In this document: one piece after another, positions 8,501-15,355 of the stretch
Numbering within the stretch: the stretch's first letter is position 1
Layout: the number at the start of each line of letters is the position of its first letter
Origin: Lachnospiraceae bacterium
Lineage (GTDB): Bacteria > Bacillota > Clostridia > Lachnospirales > Lachnospiraceae
Direction of reading: 5' to 3'
NCBI GenBank assembly: GCA_024699045.1
Contig: JAILQK010000216.1
Location: forward strand, 1 to 38,241
DNA length: 38,241 bases
Notes under the pieces: generated by a model
Database searches by the model: none
Seen by the model: the letters and a program-made list of their open reading frames with translations, nothing else
Told to the model about the DNA's origin: nothing
Made by a program: the position numbers and the translations under genes

Positions 8501-9928
8501 TCAAAAATCACTCAGATAACTCATATCTCTATCTATTGTCAGTCTGTATTTCCTCCTGCAAGTCATTGCAGCACTCATATTCACATATTCTACGCATCCG
8601 TCCAGACGGAAGTTCTGATTCCCGGGCGTCAGCCGCATCCCGGCCTCAACCATGTCCATAGCCCTCATGCATTTTTGAGTCTTATTATCAGTAAAGAGAA
8701 ATATTCTCAGATAATCCTCATAAGATAATCCCGTTCCCTTTTGTCCCGTAGGTCTCGCATTCGCTTTAATCGCTACCAGTCCCCATAACGGCATCCGCCA
8801 ATCCTCATTCGTTTTTATCAGCGGGACTCTTTCTCCTGCAAGCAGCCTGACCACATCGGAGACACTCTCGCCGTATGCCCATGACAGCAGGATCAGATCC
8901 GCGACGGCTTCGGCCGCCTCCGGCACAAGAAGAAGCGTACATACTACCTCCGATATTGCCTTGACCGTCTCTTTCCTCCCGTTATCCGTAAATATATATA
9001 TCGCATCAGCCGCATATCTTATCATCATGAGTTTTTCTACGACTTTTCTGAGGTTTGCTTTATCCGTAGCGTGTCCGTATAGAATGTATTCCAGTTCATA
9101 TTCGACTCCCTCTCCTTCGTGATCATCTGTATAAGAGCTGAATTTATCCATCAGATATTCATCAAACATGAGCTCGGATATTATGCTTTCCGTATCAACC
9201 GACCCTCCATGAAGACCGGTTCCTTTATTGAGACTTCTATGTGAGATCAGGCCGGAAACATCCAGGCTTTTGTCTGACACCTCCCCGGTATTCATCACAA
9301 ATCGGAGAATCCCTTCCCGGTCATCAAAGACATTACCGGCCGGATTTTCCGGTATTTTGTAATCGATCCCGTTCAGCTCTGCCTCCAGTTCCTCCCGGCG
9401 CCGGTCCGGTTCCTCATCCTCTATACCGCTTGTATCGTAGTCTGATATCAGTCCCCGGGTTTTTTCTGCCAGTGACCTTGCCACACTTATCCCATGCATA
9501 TCCTCAAAAGCCTGTATTGCCTGTCTCTTAAAAACCCGACCCGATGCATCGGAAGCATACGAAGCCTCGACAATATCCAGGGTATCCAGCTTCAACCCGG
9601 TAAGGTCTGCCGGCTGAATGAAGGAGAATGTTCCTTTTGAAGGATCTATGTTATACCCGATATAGTCCTCCATGTGCTCCTTTAAGGCATTCAGAGACGG
9701 CGTCCCTCCGCCATAGGAGGTATCGATGAAATACAGGTCATACCGGCTTAGAAGTTCCCTGTTATACTCGGCAAAGACCGATTCCAGCGACATGTCTGTC
9801 GCCAATTCACATTTCATTCTCGCCGCCGCATACGCGGCACTTTCTGTCATCCCCAGTATCACAGAGAGAATAAGCGTCAGTATTAAACTCAGAAAAACCG
9901 TGATCGTTCCCTGATACCTGTATTTCAT
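8501..9928 (-). CDS. DUF5702-like Tad-associated protein
   Basis: A 475-residue protein matching the uncharacterised Tad-linked family I know as DUF5702. It begins with a pilin-like signal (MKYRYQGTITVFLSL) and one long N-terminal hydrophobic helix, but the +5 position after Gly7 is Phe, not Glu. The rest is a large extracytoplasmic region rich in charged residues, with a hydrophobic helical stretch near residues 320-350, and ends with a Cys-containing tail. AGGAGG lies 5 bases before ATG 9928. It follows the Flp gene and precedes the two TadE-like genes, so it is probably a large minor pilin or tip component; that role is inferred from position. Confidence 0.7.
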   Translation of the reverse strand: MKYRYQGTITVFLSLILTLILSVILGMTESAAYAAARMKCELATDMSLESVFAEYNRELLSRYDLYFIDTSYGGGTPSLNALKEHMEDYIGYNIDPSKGTFSFIQPADLTGLKLDTLDIVEASYASDASGRVFKRQAIQAFEDMHGISVARSLAEKTRGLISDYDTSGIEDEEPDRRREELEAELNGIDYKIPENPAGNVFDDREGILRFVMNTGEVSDKSLDVSGLISHRSLNKGTGLHGGSVDTESIISELMFDEYLMDKFSSYTDDHEGEGVEYELEYILYGHATDKANLRKVVEKLMMIRYAADAIYIFTDNGRKETVKAISEVVCTLLLVPEAAEAVADLILLSWAYGESVSDVVRLLAGERVPLIKTNEDWRMPLWGLVAIKANARPTGQKGTGLSYEDYLRIFLFTDNKTQKCMRAMDMVEAGMRLTPGNQNFRLDGCVEYVNMSAAMTCRRKYRLTIDRDMSYLSDF

Positions 9929-9983
9929 TTTTCCTCCTGTCTCCGGGAGTATTTCAGAGTCCCGGTCCGTCAGATATGATCTG

Positions 9984-10154
9984 TCATACCTGATCCGCTT
10001 TTTTATTTATGGTCTTGAAGATATCATTTACCAGGTCGGTAAGCTGTGATTTAAAGATGAGCACAAGCCCAATGAGTACCACAAGGATCAGGATCATTTC
10101 AACCGTGCCGATCCCGTCTTCTTCTCTGATAAATCTCTGCAAGGATGTCCACAT
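9984..10154 (-). CDS. flp: Flp/type IVb major pilin
   Basis: A 56-residue Flp-type prepilin, the probable fibre subunit. The short leader ends EEDG and is followed by IGTVEM, placing Gly14 at -1 and Glu19 at +5, then one hydrophobic helix (about 18-35) and a short charged tail. The start is ATG 10154, because AAAGGAGG lies 8 bases upstream; the longer in-frame extension to 10235 has no ribosome binding site and is not pilin-like. It is one of the best translation-initiation sites of the operon, which fits a highly made subunit. It lies between tadC and the DUF5702-like gene. Confidence 0.9.
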   Translation of the reverse strand: MWTSLQRFIREEDGIGTVEMILILVVLIGLVLIFKSQLTDLVNDIFKTINKKADQV

Positions 10155-10237
10155 GCTTTTTTCCTCCTTTCCGCATACGATCACTGCCTGTATGCAATAT
10201 TTATGTACAAATGCAGCCTTATCCGCATCCGACACAG

Positions 10238-11584
10238 CTATAATGAAAAAGCCATAAACGCAGGTACTATAACAATGATCATCACTACCGAAAGCATAAG
10301 AGCCATCGGAAGGAGCAGTTTTGTTCCCGCCTCTTCACCCTGCTTTCTGGCATTGGCCTTTCGTTCTTCAAAAGCGTCGTGTACCTCTCTCTCAAGCTCC
10401 GGGAGTAACCCCGTGCTGCCTTTTTTTATGTTCTGGGAAAAAAGCGCTCCCAGCTTGGTGTAACGCCTCACGGCACATCTTTTTCCGAAATCCAGATATG
10501 CTTCATATTCGCTTACCCCGCTTCTCATACGGTTGACGGTGATCAGCATTTCTTCGAGAGCAAATGATCTCCTCCCGAAAGTTCGATTCTTATAATCAAT
10601 GGCTACCTTTTCAAAAGCTGCCCTGAGGGTGAGCCCCGCTCCGATAAGCAAAGTTAGCTTACTGACGATCTCCGGATAATCAAGCAGCATCTCCCGTTCC
10701 CGTTTGACTACCTCCGCTTTCAGGTCCCTGTCCTTTCCCATATAAAGGATAAAAGCCGAAAGCAACGATATAGCTATGATATAAAGCCAGGTATGGGAAA
10801 GGGATCTTTCATAGGTAAACCTGTAACCGTCGATCTCATCCGGAAGTACCTGCGTACCCAGTGTCCGGGTTTCTTCCGCATATTCACTTATGGATCGGTC
10901 GATCTCATAGTTCAGCCGGTCATTTTCCTTCCGGTATCGTGGAAAGACTCTGACGCTGAATACATGACTTTCTTCCGCTGCCCCATAAGAGAGTATTGCC
11001 GTAAGCGGTACTATCTTTCCCGAGCTGTCATGAAAACCATCCTGTATATGACCCGAAGAGTCCAGTGCATCATAATCTCCGATCATCCATTCAATATCTA
11101 TCGGATACAGTCCGGAGCTTTTTACCAGATTAAGATCATGATCAATATGATCCGGAGAACTGTTCTCTCCCAGGATCTTCGTTTCAAGCTCTTTTATAAC
11201 CTCTTCAAAGATCGGCCCCAGTTCGTTTTCCGTATATCTCCTTTCCTCGATCACGATCTCCTTTTCCCGTTCATAGAGCTCTCCCTCTTTGTAAAGATCA
11301 AGTGTTACCGTCTTATCCCCTTCTCCGTATGCATTCCTTTCTATCTGTCCTCCCGTTATCTCTTCCGTCTGATTTATATCGTATATAAGGATGATCATAG
11401 AGATGAGCAGCCCTCCGAAAACCAGGAACAGAACCGATCCGATCTTCTTAACGTAATATTCATGCGTCAGTTTTGCCGCCGATTCCCCGGGATGCATCAG
11501 CATCTGCTCCTCACGTACGGTCTCGGTTCCCTTTGGCGTAAATATCTTTAGTATCCTTTCAGCGATAAAATAAAATGCTTTCAT
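10238..11584 (-). CDS. tadC: TadC-like inner-membrane platform protein with an added extracytoplasmic domain
   Basis: A 448-residue type II secretion F-family protein. The F domain occupies about 305-430 (LDYPEIVSKLTLLIGAGLTL to KANARKQGEEAGTKLLLP) and ends in a membrane helix (424-446). Two further helices lie at about 50-68 and 266-282. Between them sit about 197 residues predicted to be outside the membrane, which is why the protein is much longer than a classical TadC of about 300 residues. The start is two bases after the tadB stop with GAGGT before it. It should form the membrane platform with TadB and be driven by the CpaF ATPase. The extra domain has no family I recognise. Confidence 0.85.
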   Translation of the reverse strand: MKAFYFIAERILKIFTPKGTETVREEQMLMHPGESAAKLTHEYYVKKIGSVLFLVFGGLLISMIILIYDINQTEEITGGQIERNAYGEGDKTVTLDLYKEGELYEREKEIVIEERRYTENELGPIFEEVIKELETKILGENSSPDHIDHDLNLVKSSGLYPIDIEWMIGDYDALDSSGHIQDGFHDSSGKIVPLTAILSYGAAEESHVFSVRVFPRYRKENDRLNYEIDRSISEYAEETRTLGTQVLPDEIDGYRFTYERSLSHTWLYIIAISLLSAFILYMGKDRDLKAEVVKREREMLLDYPEIVSKLTLLIGAGLTLRAAFEKVAIDYKNRTFGRRSFALEEMLITVNRMRSGVSEYEAYLDFGKRCAVRRYTKLGALFSQNIKKGSTGLLPELEREVHDAFEERKANARKQGEEAGTKLLLPMALMLSVVMIIVIVPAFMAFSL

Positions 11585-11586
11585 GT

Positions 11587-12363
11587 TCAGACCTCTATAT
11601 TGATTATCCTTTCCGCCATAAGTATCCCTGCAAGATAAATCATAAGCGCCAGAGTCATGATCCCACGCCCGGCAATTCCGCTATACAGAACAGACAAAAA
11701 ATCAGATGACCCGGTCTGCAGATAGAGCAATATCCCAAAGGGCACGATTTCCATTATTCTCAGTTCCAGGCGTCTTGAACTCATAGAGGTTTCGATCTCC
11801 CTCTTTACATCCATCTTCTCGCTGATATTGGCCGCTGCGCGCTTGATTATCTTAGTCATATCTCCGCCTATCCTTTTTGACGCTTCAAAGACCGCCGCAA
11901 AATCGTTTATATCCTCGATCCCGCTCCTGCGCCCCAGGTCTTTTATGATATATTCGATCTGTTCGTTATCCCTCAGACGCATTACTATCCTGTGATATTC
12001 TTCGGTTATTGGCGCATCGATCCCATACATCTCCTTCATATCGTGATAAGCCTCTATAAAGGCATTCTCCACGGAATACCCGGCATTCAGGGCTGTGCTC
12101 ACAGCAAGGATGCTCTCCCTGAACTGCATTGCCAGCACCCTCTTGCTGTCTCTTCTCATCTGATCCGTCCTGAACCTCACATAAGGGATCGATCCCGGAA
12201 GAAGGATCAGGAATGCCATAAAGCTCCTGTAAAACACATACGCGATCATGACGTCAAGCACTATCCATTCAGACAATACTCTTATCGTAAAGACCGCTTC
12301 TTTGGAGTTTCTCGGTATATGAAAGACTTCCGGTCTTTTTAAGTTTTCCCTTGATAAGTCCAC
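11587..12363 (-). CDS. tadB: TadB-like inner-membrane platform protein
   Basis: Type II secretion F-family protein paired with TadC; 258 residues from the chosen start. An N-terminal hydrophobic region near residues 35-62 (VLDVMIAYVFYRSFMAFLIL) is followed by the F domain (FRESILAVSTALNAGYSVENAF, then IGGDMTKIIKRAAANI) and a C-terminal hydrophobic pair ending NIEV. I chose GTG 12363, because AAGGAG lies 9 bases before it; a TTG at 12411 with GGAGGGAG just before it is the rival. Either way the start lies well inside cpaF, giving an overlap of 95 or 143 bp in a different frame. It is probably a platform subunit contacting the CpaF hexamer. Confidence 0.83.
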   Translation of the reverse strand: MDLSRENLKRPEVFHIPRNSKEAVFTIRVLSEWIVLDVMIAYVFYRSFMAFLILLPGSIPYVRFRTDQMRRDSKRVLAMQFRESILAVSTALNAGYSVENAFIEAYHDMKEMYGIDAPITEEYHRIVMRLRDNEQIEYIIKDLGRRSGIEDINDFAAVFEASKRIGGDMTKIIKRAAANISEKMDVKREIETSMSSRRLELRIMEIVPFGILLYLQTGSSDFLSVLYSGIAGRGIMTLALMIYLAGILMAERIINIEV

Positions 12364-13510
12364 TTTTTGTTTCTCCTTCCTCCTCAAACCTGAATAATGG
12401 GTTAAGTACAAATTCTCCCTCCGCCAGCCCTGCCATCTCGGATATCTCCAGGACCTTCCGGCTCCGGTCCCGAAGTCTTCCCAGATGCACTATGATATCT
12501 ATCGCCGAAGCCATCTGACGTCTTATTGCCGGAAGCGGAAGGTCCATTCCCATAAGGACCATTGTCTCTATACGTGAAAGCATATCCCTGGCGCTGTTAG
12601 CATGACCCGTACACAATGATCCGTCATGTCCCGTATTCGCCGCGGACAAAAAATCAAGCGCCGCTCCGTCCCTGATCTCTCCAACGATTATCCTGTCCGG
12701 ACGCATTCGCAGAGAAGTTTTTATCAGATCCCTTATCGTTATCTCTCTGAGACCTTCCACATTTGCATTCCTTGTTTCCAGACTCACGAGGTTTTCTATT
12801 CCCCGTATCTGCAGCTCGGCAGAATCCTCGATGGTAACGATCCTCTCTTCGCCGGGAATATATTCGGAAAGGGCATTTAAGAATGTTGTCTTGCCGGAGC
12901 CGGTCCCGCCCGAGACAAAGATGTTATAGCCCGATATCACAAGTCTTTTGAGATATTCGGCTGCCTCCGGGGTTATTGAGGTAAAGCCGATCAGATCCTT
13001 CATTGATATAGGATCATCCGGAAACCGTCTTATCGTGAGGATCGGCCCGTTGATCGCCACCGGATTCATCACCACATTGACTCTTGCGCCGTTTTCAAGC
13101 CTGGCATCTACGATAGGCGAAGCTTCATTTACTACCCTGTTGCTCCGGGCGACGATCTGCTGTATCACGGACCGGAGGCTTTCCTCCGAGTCAAAATGTC
13201 TGTCCCATCTTGATATGGCGCCGTTTCTTTCAATGAATATATCGTTGATGCCGTTTACCATTATCTCGGTAATGGAACTGTCCGCTATGAGCTCCTCCAG
13301 TATTCCCAGCCTTCTTACTTCGTAAAACAGCCGTCGAAAAAGCTCCTCTCTCTCCGCAAGCCCCATCAGATTCTCTTTTTTCCGCTCGAAGATGGAATCC
13401 CTTATGATGTCCTTTATCTCATCATCGGAAACCTCTCTGGACATATCGATCCTTGAAATGATCTCCTCCTTCAGGAGCATAAAGTTTTGTCTGTCCGTAT
13501 ATTCATGCAT
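12269..13510 (-). CDS. cpaF: CpaF/TadA-type pilus assembly ATPase
   Basis: Cytosolic secretion ATPase of 413 residues that powers pilus assembly. The Walker A motif GGTGSGKTT is at 201-209, the Walker B region RIIVGEIRDGAAL at about 273-285 and the His box TGHDGSLCTGHAN near 293-305. The N-terminal domain (ITEIMVNGINDIFIERNG) is typical of the CpaF branch. The C-terminus keeps the usual family ending (KLKKTGSLSYTEKLQRSGL), so the overlap with tadB is not caused by a frameshift. The start overlaps the TadZ-like gene by 8 bp, with only a weak ribosome binding site, so coupling is likely. Confidence 0.96.
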   Translation of the reverse strand: MHEYTDRQNFMLLKEEIISRIDMSREVSDDEIKDIIRDSIFERKKENLMGLAEREELFRRLFYEVRRLGILEELIADSSITEIMVNGINDIFIERNGAISRWDRHFDSEESLRSVIQQIVARSNRVVNEASPIVDARLENGARVNVVMNPVAINGPILTIRRFPDDPISMKDLIGFTSITPEAAEYLKRLVISGYNIFVSGGTGSGKTTFLNALSEYIPGEERIVTIEDSAELQIRGIENLVSLETRNANVEGLREITIRDLIKTSLRMRPDRIIVGEIRDGAALDFLSAANTGHDGSLCTGHANSARDMLSRIETMVLMGMDLPLPAIRRQMASAIDIIVHLGRLRDRSRKVLEISEMAGLAEGEFVLNPLFRFEEEGETKSGLIKGKLKKTGSLSYTEKLQRSGLYDKSIV

Positions 13511-14507
13511 GATGATAATCCAGATAGCCTGCCATATACCTGCCTACATCTGTCCCCCTGAGGTTTTCGGTTATCTTACGGATCCCTTTAAAATATGGCG
13601 GTTCCAGTTTGACGATCCTCTCCTCTGCCCCAAAGTCTTCAAGAGTTCTGAAATATGAGAGAAGCTGTCCCTCCTTTGCTTTAGACATAGCGTCTCCTCT
13701 TACCGGCATATAAATCCTGTCGCTCATTGACAGGATATCCAGAAATCCGGGCAGTATTTCACCCATATCCAGAATGATATTCTTAAACCCACTCCCGAAC
13801 AGCAGCGAAAATAATGATCTGACCTCATCGGAAGATATACGGAGCAGGTCCTCGGGATTTGTGACCGGCGGTACATAGCTGACACCCTGAGATCTGCAGA
13901 CGGTCCCCTGGAGCATAAGAGCTGCTCTTTCTCCGATCCCGTCTTTAAGGTAAAATAACAGATCCGACAGATCCGCATCATACTCCTGCTGATATATCAC
14001 GGAAAAACCTGAATCAGCCTCAAGATTCAGATATACCGTCTCCGACCTTTCGGCAAGCAGCTGTGCGGCGGTCATGGCAAGGGTTGTCGTAAGACATCTC
14101 CCTACCGGTGAAAAGAATGTATATATATATCCTTCAGAATCAGAAAATCCTTTAGATACGGATATATCTCTTTTGGCAACTACCTTGAGGATCTCCCGTA
14201 TGATCTCATCCACCGGCTGAAGAATATTTATCGCATATACATCCGGAAGTGTGTCCACATCCGGTCTTTCGGTCAGTACTACGGTCAGATCCGTATTGAT
14301 ATGTCCCGCACCGTTTTCGAGGCCTTCGGCATCTGTCAGCAATACCGCTATCTTCTCCTTTGCCGCATACTCCGCAAGACTTCCCGGATTTGTAAAACCC
14401 CGGCAGATAAAGCCGGTATTTCTTTCGGCAAGATACCCAAGAAAGTTTTCCAGATACTCACTGTCCGAAAAATAAACCGCCATGCAGTTTCCTGATGCAA
14501 TTACCAT
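13503..14507 (-). CDS. TadZ/CpaE-like protein with a degenerate P-loop
   Basis: About 334 residues. The first 120 resemble the atypical receiver domain of CpaE/TadZ, and the rest a MinD/ParA-like domain that localises pilus machinery at the membrane. The expected deviant Walker A after a beta-strand reads FFSPVGRCLTTTLAM at about 131-145: glycine-rich residues are mostly lost and no lysine is present. LNLEADSGFSVIYQ keeps the switch-like stretch and FKNIILDMGEIL the Walker B-like strand. I chose ATG 14507, with AGGGAGG and a spacing of 4; a GTG at 14525 is in frame but lacks a binding site. It probably binds nucleotide weakly or not at all and acts as a scaffold. Confidence 0.82.
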   Translation of the reverse strand: MVIASGNCMAVYFSDSEYLENFLGYLAERNTGFICRGFTNPGSLAEYAAKEKIAVLLTDAEGLENGAGHINTDLTVVLTERPDVDTLPDVYAINILQPVDEIIREILKVVAKRDISVSKGFSDSEGYIYTFFSPVGRCLTTTLAMTAAQLLAERSETVYLNLEADSGFSVIYQQEYDADLSDLLFYLKDGIGERAALMLQGTVCRSQGVSYVPPVTNPEDLLRISSDEVRSLFSLLFGSGFKNIILDMGEILPGFLDILSMSDRIYMPVRGDAMSKAKEGQLLSYFRTLEDFGAEERIVKLEPPYFKGIRKITENLRGTDVGRYMAGYLDYHHA

Positions 14508-14525
14508 ATAACCTCCCTTGATCAC

Positions 14526-14948
14526 TTATCCTAACCCCGTCCATCTGGGAAGTGCCCCCAGAAACAACGCAAATGCAAAAGGATATTCGGTTTTGGATAA
14601 AGGTGTCTTTCTTACTATGCTTATGACCGAAACGATAAGGGCCGACGATGCCACCGTGACCGTAAGTATCCCGCAAAGTTCCGTAAGTCCCGTGTACATG
14701 GCGCTTATCATGAGCAGCTTCACGTCTCCCGCACCTAAAAAACCGATAAGGTAAAACGGTATAAGGATGATAAACACGACCAACGCAGATATAAGAGGCG
14801 TTGCCTGGGCTCTTTCAGCCCCCGCACAGGATTCGTGGATCAGAAGAAAAACTGCCGACGCCGCAAGGATCTGATTTTTGATCCTGAAAGATACGATGTC
14901 CGTCATTGCGCAGATGAACAACGTAAAGAAAAAAACATATTCTTTCAT
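14526..14948 (-). CDS. Prepilin peptidase, A24 family (second, operon-leading)
   Basis: A 140-residue TadV/CpaA-type aspartic peptidase. Catalytic Asp17 lies in AMTDIVSFRIKNQ and Asp75 in FLGAGDVKLLM, both close to the family consensus, unlike the second motif of its paralogue at 7208. Hydrophobic helices cover about 3-20, 27-38, 52-70, 76-95 and 95-115. It is the first gene of the Tad operon, and its ATG at 14948 has only a weak GGA before it. A 23-codon reading frame ends 16 bases upstream, so translation may depend on the leader. Its stop abuts the next gene. Confidence 0.88.
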   Translation of the reverse strand: MKEYVFFFTLFICAMTDIVSFRIKNQILAASAVFLLIHESCAGAERAQATPLISALVVFIILIPFYLIGFLGAGDVKLLMISAMYTGLTELCGILTVTVASSALIVSVISIVRKTPLSKTEYPFAFALFLGALPRWTGLG

Positions 14949-14964
14949 AGTCCAGTATTTAGAT

Positions 14965-15036
14965 TTACCTTTTTTGAATATCAGACAGCCACTGTCCGTG
15001 ATCTGTCTGCCGCTGATAACGGCTTCGAAAAATCAT
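14965..15036 (-). other. Possible 23-residue leader ORF before the Tad operon
   Basis: ATG at 15036 opens a 23-codon frame (beginning MIFRSRYQRQ) that ends 16 bases before the first pilus gene and spans the hairpin at 14982-15009. There is no clear ribosome binding site. The combination of short ORF, internal hairpin and weakly initiated downstream gene resembles a translational leader, but chance is a real alternative. Confidence 0.2.
14982..15023 (-). promoter_or_regulatory. Hairpins in the 5' leader of the Tad operon
   Basis: Between P2 and the first pilus gene, CAGACAG (14982-14988) pairs with CTGTCTG (15003-15009), with an inner CAC/GTG extension. A second short hairpin GCCG/CGGC spans 15009-15023 and shares a base with the first. 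No T-run follows on the minus strand, so they look like leader structure rather than a terminator. The gap 14949-15355 otherwise holds two promoters, two more hairpins and two short ORFs. Confidence 0.45.
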
Positions 15037-15059
15037 GATGTGATCTTTGAAGTAGTGAC

Positions 15060-15089
15060 ACTATACTACGCACATACATTCTTTGTCAA
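15060..15089 (-). promoter_or_regulatory. Promoter P2 of the Tad operon
   Basis: On the minus strand a perfect TTGACA (15089-15084) and TATAGT (15065-15060) are separated by 18 bp. The -10 is overlapped by the near-palindrome TAGTG-A-CACTA (15053-15063 on the plus strand), a possible operator. Transcription would begin about 105 bases before the first pilus gene. Confidence 0.6.
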
Positions 15090-15129
15090 GCATATATTTG
15101 GAGACTCCTCCGATACACCCGACAACGCA

Positions 15130-15159
15130 GAAATGCCTGATCTTACGATCAGGCATTTC
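15130..15159. repeat. Perfect 13-bp hairpin in the Tad leader
   Basis: GAAATGCCTGATC and its reverse complement are separated by four bases. This is the strongest hairpin of the region. On the minus strand it is followed by TGCGTTGTC, so U-richness is only slight and termination would be weak. It lies between P1 and P2 and could end a short P1 transcript of about 90 bases. Confidence 0.6.
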
Positions 15160-15186
15160 AGGAGAAGGTATTTCTTTCTTATGGGG

Positions 15187-15206
15187 TGCCGCCTTTTCAG
15201 ACGGCA
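15187..15206. repeat. Second hairpin in the Tad leader
   Basis: TGCCGCCT pairs with AGACGGCA with one mismatch and a four-base loop. It lies about 15 bases downstream of the P1 start on the minus strand, upstream of the 13-bp hairpin. No T-run follows on either strand. Confidence 0.4.
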
Positions 15207-15227
15207 TCATGTATTGGGGGTACGCTG

Positions 15228-15255
15228 ATAATATACCACTTCAAAAAAATGTCAA
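15228..15255 (-). promoter_or_regulatory. Promoter P1 between ftsH and the Tad operon
   Basis: On the minus strand a perfect TTGACA (15255-15250), a T-rich spacer of 16 bp and TATTAT (15233-15228). It is one of the best promoter matches in the window, 272 bases upstream of the first pilus gene. Transcripts from it would contain both upper hairpins and run through P2. Confidence 0.6.
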
Positions 15256-15355
15256 CAATCCGCATTTTTCACAAGGTTTACAAATTTTGATGGGGATTTT
15301 TGTGCAAACTCCATATAAATCCGCTTGTTTACCCTGTTCCGGCATAGGTCAGCGC

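Larger units (their letters stand above)
15061..15210 (-). other. Possible 49-residue ORF in the ftsH-Tad intergenic leader
   Basis: A frame opening with two ATG codons (MMPSEKAAPHKKEIP...) covers both hairpins of the upper leader and ends inside the P2 -10 box. The C-terminal half is Cys- and Gly-rich (HFCVVGCIGGVS). No ribosome binding site precedes it and P1 would start only a few bases upstream, so coding is doubtful. The sequence could be a dispersed intergenic element. Confidence 0.2.

Noticed and set aside
10793-11551. Plus-strand open frame of 252 codons opposite tadC
   Set aside because: It is antisense to a gene with clear F-domain motifs and no ribosome site or family pattern is present.
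14949-15355. c-di-GMP riboswitch before the Tad operon
   Set aside because: I looked for the conserved GEMM core segments on the minus strand and found none; the hairpins present do not match.
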